6,478 nt of DNA, from the NCBI GenBank assembly GCA_934700895.1, contig CAKUXV010000015.1, positions 1-6,478 on the forward strand, written 5' to 3'. The position numbers and the translations under genes were made by a program. Below the pieces are notes generated by a model that searched no databases, had not been told where the DNA came from, and saw nothing but the letters and a program-made list of their open reading frames with translations. Origin of the DNA: an uncultured Bacilli bacterium. GTDB taxonomy: Bacteria; Bacillota_I; Bacilli_A; RFN20; CAG-826. Shown here piece by piece: positions 6,345 to 6,478 of the stretch. Positions within the stretch are counted from its first letter, which is position 1. The number at the start of each line of letters is the position of its first letter.

Positions 6345-6358
6345 CTTGCTTAAGCAAG
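6345..6358. repeat. 14-bp perfect palindrome upstream of the tracrRNA promoter
   Basis: CTTGCTTAAGCAAG is its own reverse complement. Its near edge lies 24 bp upstream of the tracrRNA -35 box. It has no T-run after it on either strand in the transcribed sense (on the minus strand the T5 run precedes it), so it is not a standard terminator. It could be an operator for a dimeric regulator, or chance. No known operator is recognised. Confidence 0.55.
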
Positions 6359-6387
6359 AAAAACCTTAATCCTCCTTTAACAGGTGG
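6359..6387 (-). terminator. Possible weak terminator after the upstream gene
   Basis: On the minus strand CCACCT and AGGAGG (6387-6371) can pair with one A/A mismatch around a GTTAA loop. A run of five T starts 7 nt later (6363-6359). The displaced T-run makes this a poor terminator. The AAAGGAGGA part looks like a Shine-Dalgarno, but no ATG or GTG follows at a suitable distance, so the hairpin reading is preferred. Confidence 0.3.
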
Positions 6388-6392
6388 CAAAA

Positions 6393-6478
6393 TTATTCTC
6401 GCTCCACCGCCTCTTTCTTCTGGAAATCCGCAATCTCGGGATAGGACTTGCCACTACGGAACTCATCGACAAACGCTT
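6393..6478 (-). CDS. C-terminal end of an unidentified upstream gene (partial)
   Basis: One minus-strand frame is open from the window edge for 27 codons (AFVDEFRSGKSYPEIADFQK and seven more, ending VERE) and stops with TAA at 6395-6393. The composition is protein-like: mixed charged and aromatic residues, no low complexity, and an acidic-basic hydrophilic tail typical of a C-terminus. The gene lies on the same strand as the CRISPR locus and ends about 105 bp before the predicted tracrRNA start, so it is probably a chromosomal neighbour outside the cas operon. The family is not recognised. The stretch is short enough that chance openness cannot be excluded. Confidence 0.4.
   Translation of the reverse strand, partial: AFVDEFRSGKSYPEIADFQKKEAVERE

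Noticed and set aside
6273..6380. AAAGGAGGA at 6380-6372 followed by a TTG-initiated 26-codon frame ending in the anti-repeat
   Set aside because: The spacing to TTG is about 13 nt, the frame crosses the tracrRNA promoter, and the purine run is better explained as one arm of a hairpin.
1..6478. A novel or accessory immune gene within the locus
   Set aside because: Every coding stretch is accounted for by cas9, cas1, cas2 and csn2. No extra cas4, toxin, anti-CRISPR or transposase is visible, so I regard the system as a standard type II-A locus with some distinctive regulatory details.

Overview
The window holds a complete type II-A CRISPR-Cas locus, all on the minus strand. Read in the direction of transcription (right to left) it contains: the last codons of an unidentified upstream gene (about 6478-6393), a regulatory interval, a tracrRNA gene (about 6287-6172), cas9 (6117-1939), cas1 (1939-1064), cas2 (1059-754), csn2 (757-80), a very short leader (79-37), and the leader-proximal CRISPR repeat (36-1). 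The window ends exactly at the repeat/spacer boundary, so no spacer is visible and the rest of the array lies beyond base 1.

The four protein genes are packed head to tail (TAATG overlap, 4-nt gap, ATGA overlap) and look like one translationally coupled operon behind a TATAAT promoter about 30 bp upstream of cas9. Cas9 (1392 aa) keeps every RuvC and HNH catalytic residue. Cas1 and Cas2 keep their expected catalytic residues, and Csn2 has the usual length. The tracrRNA has its own -35/-10 promoter, an anti-repeat matching the repeat over a 14-bp upper stem plus a 6-bp lower stem, several tail hairpins and a Rho-independent terminator. The system therefore looks intact. Cas1, Cas2, Csn2 and Cas9 would insert new spacers at the leader end. 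tracrRNA would pair with the pre-crRNA repeats for host RNase III processing and load Cas9 for target cleavage.

The organism is most likely a Bacillota-type (low-to-mid GC Gram-positive-related) bacterium. Type II-A with csn2 is typical of that group, base composition looks to be around the low 40s percent GC by eye, and ribosome binding sites are purine-rich. TGA is used as a stop (cas2, csn2), which argues against a Mycoplasma-type code. I cannot name genus or species.

This is a known class of system, not a new one. The points worth a second look are in the non-coding parts: a leader segment complementary to the first repeat, an array promoter whose extended -10 uses the csn2 stop codon, a tracrRNA in tandem with the cas operon with its terminator abutting the operon promoter, a 10-mer shared by the two regulatory regions, and an Arg-Phe-Arg motif in the Cas9 PAM-interacting domain.
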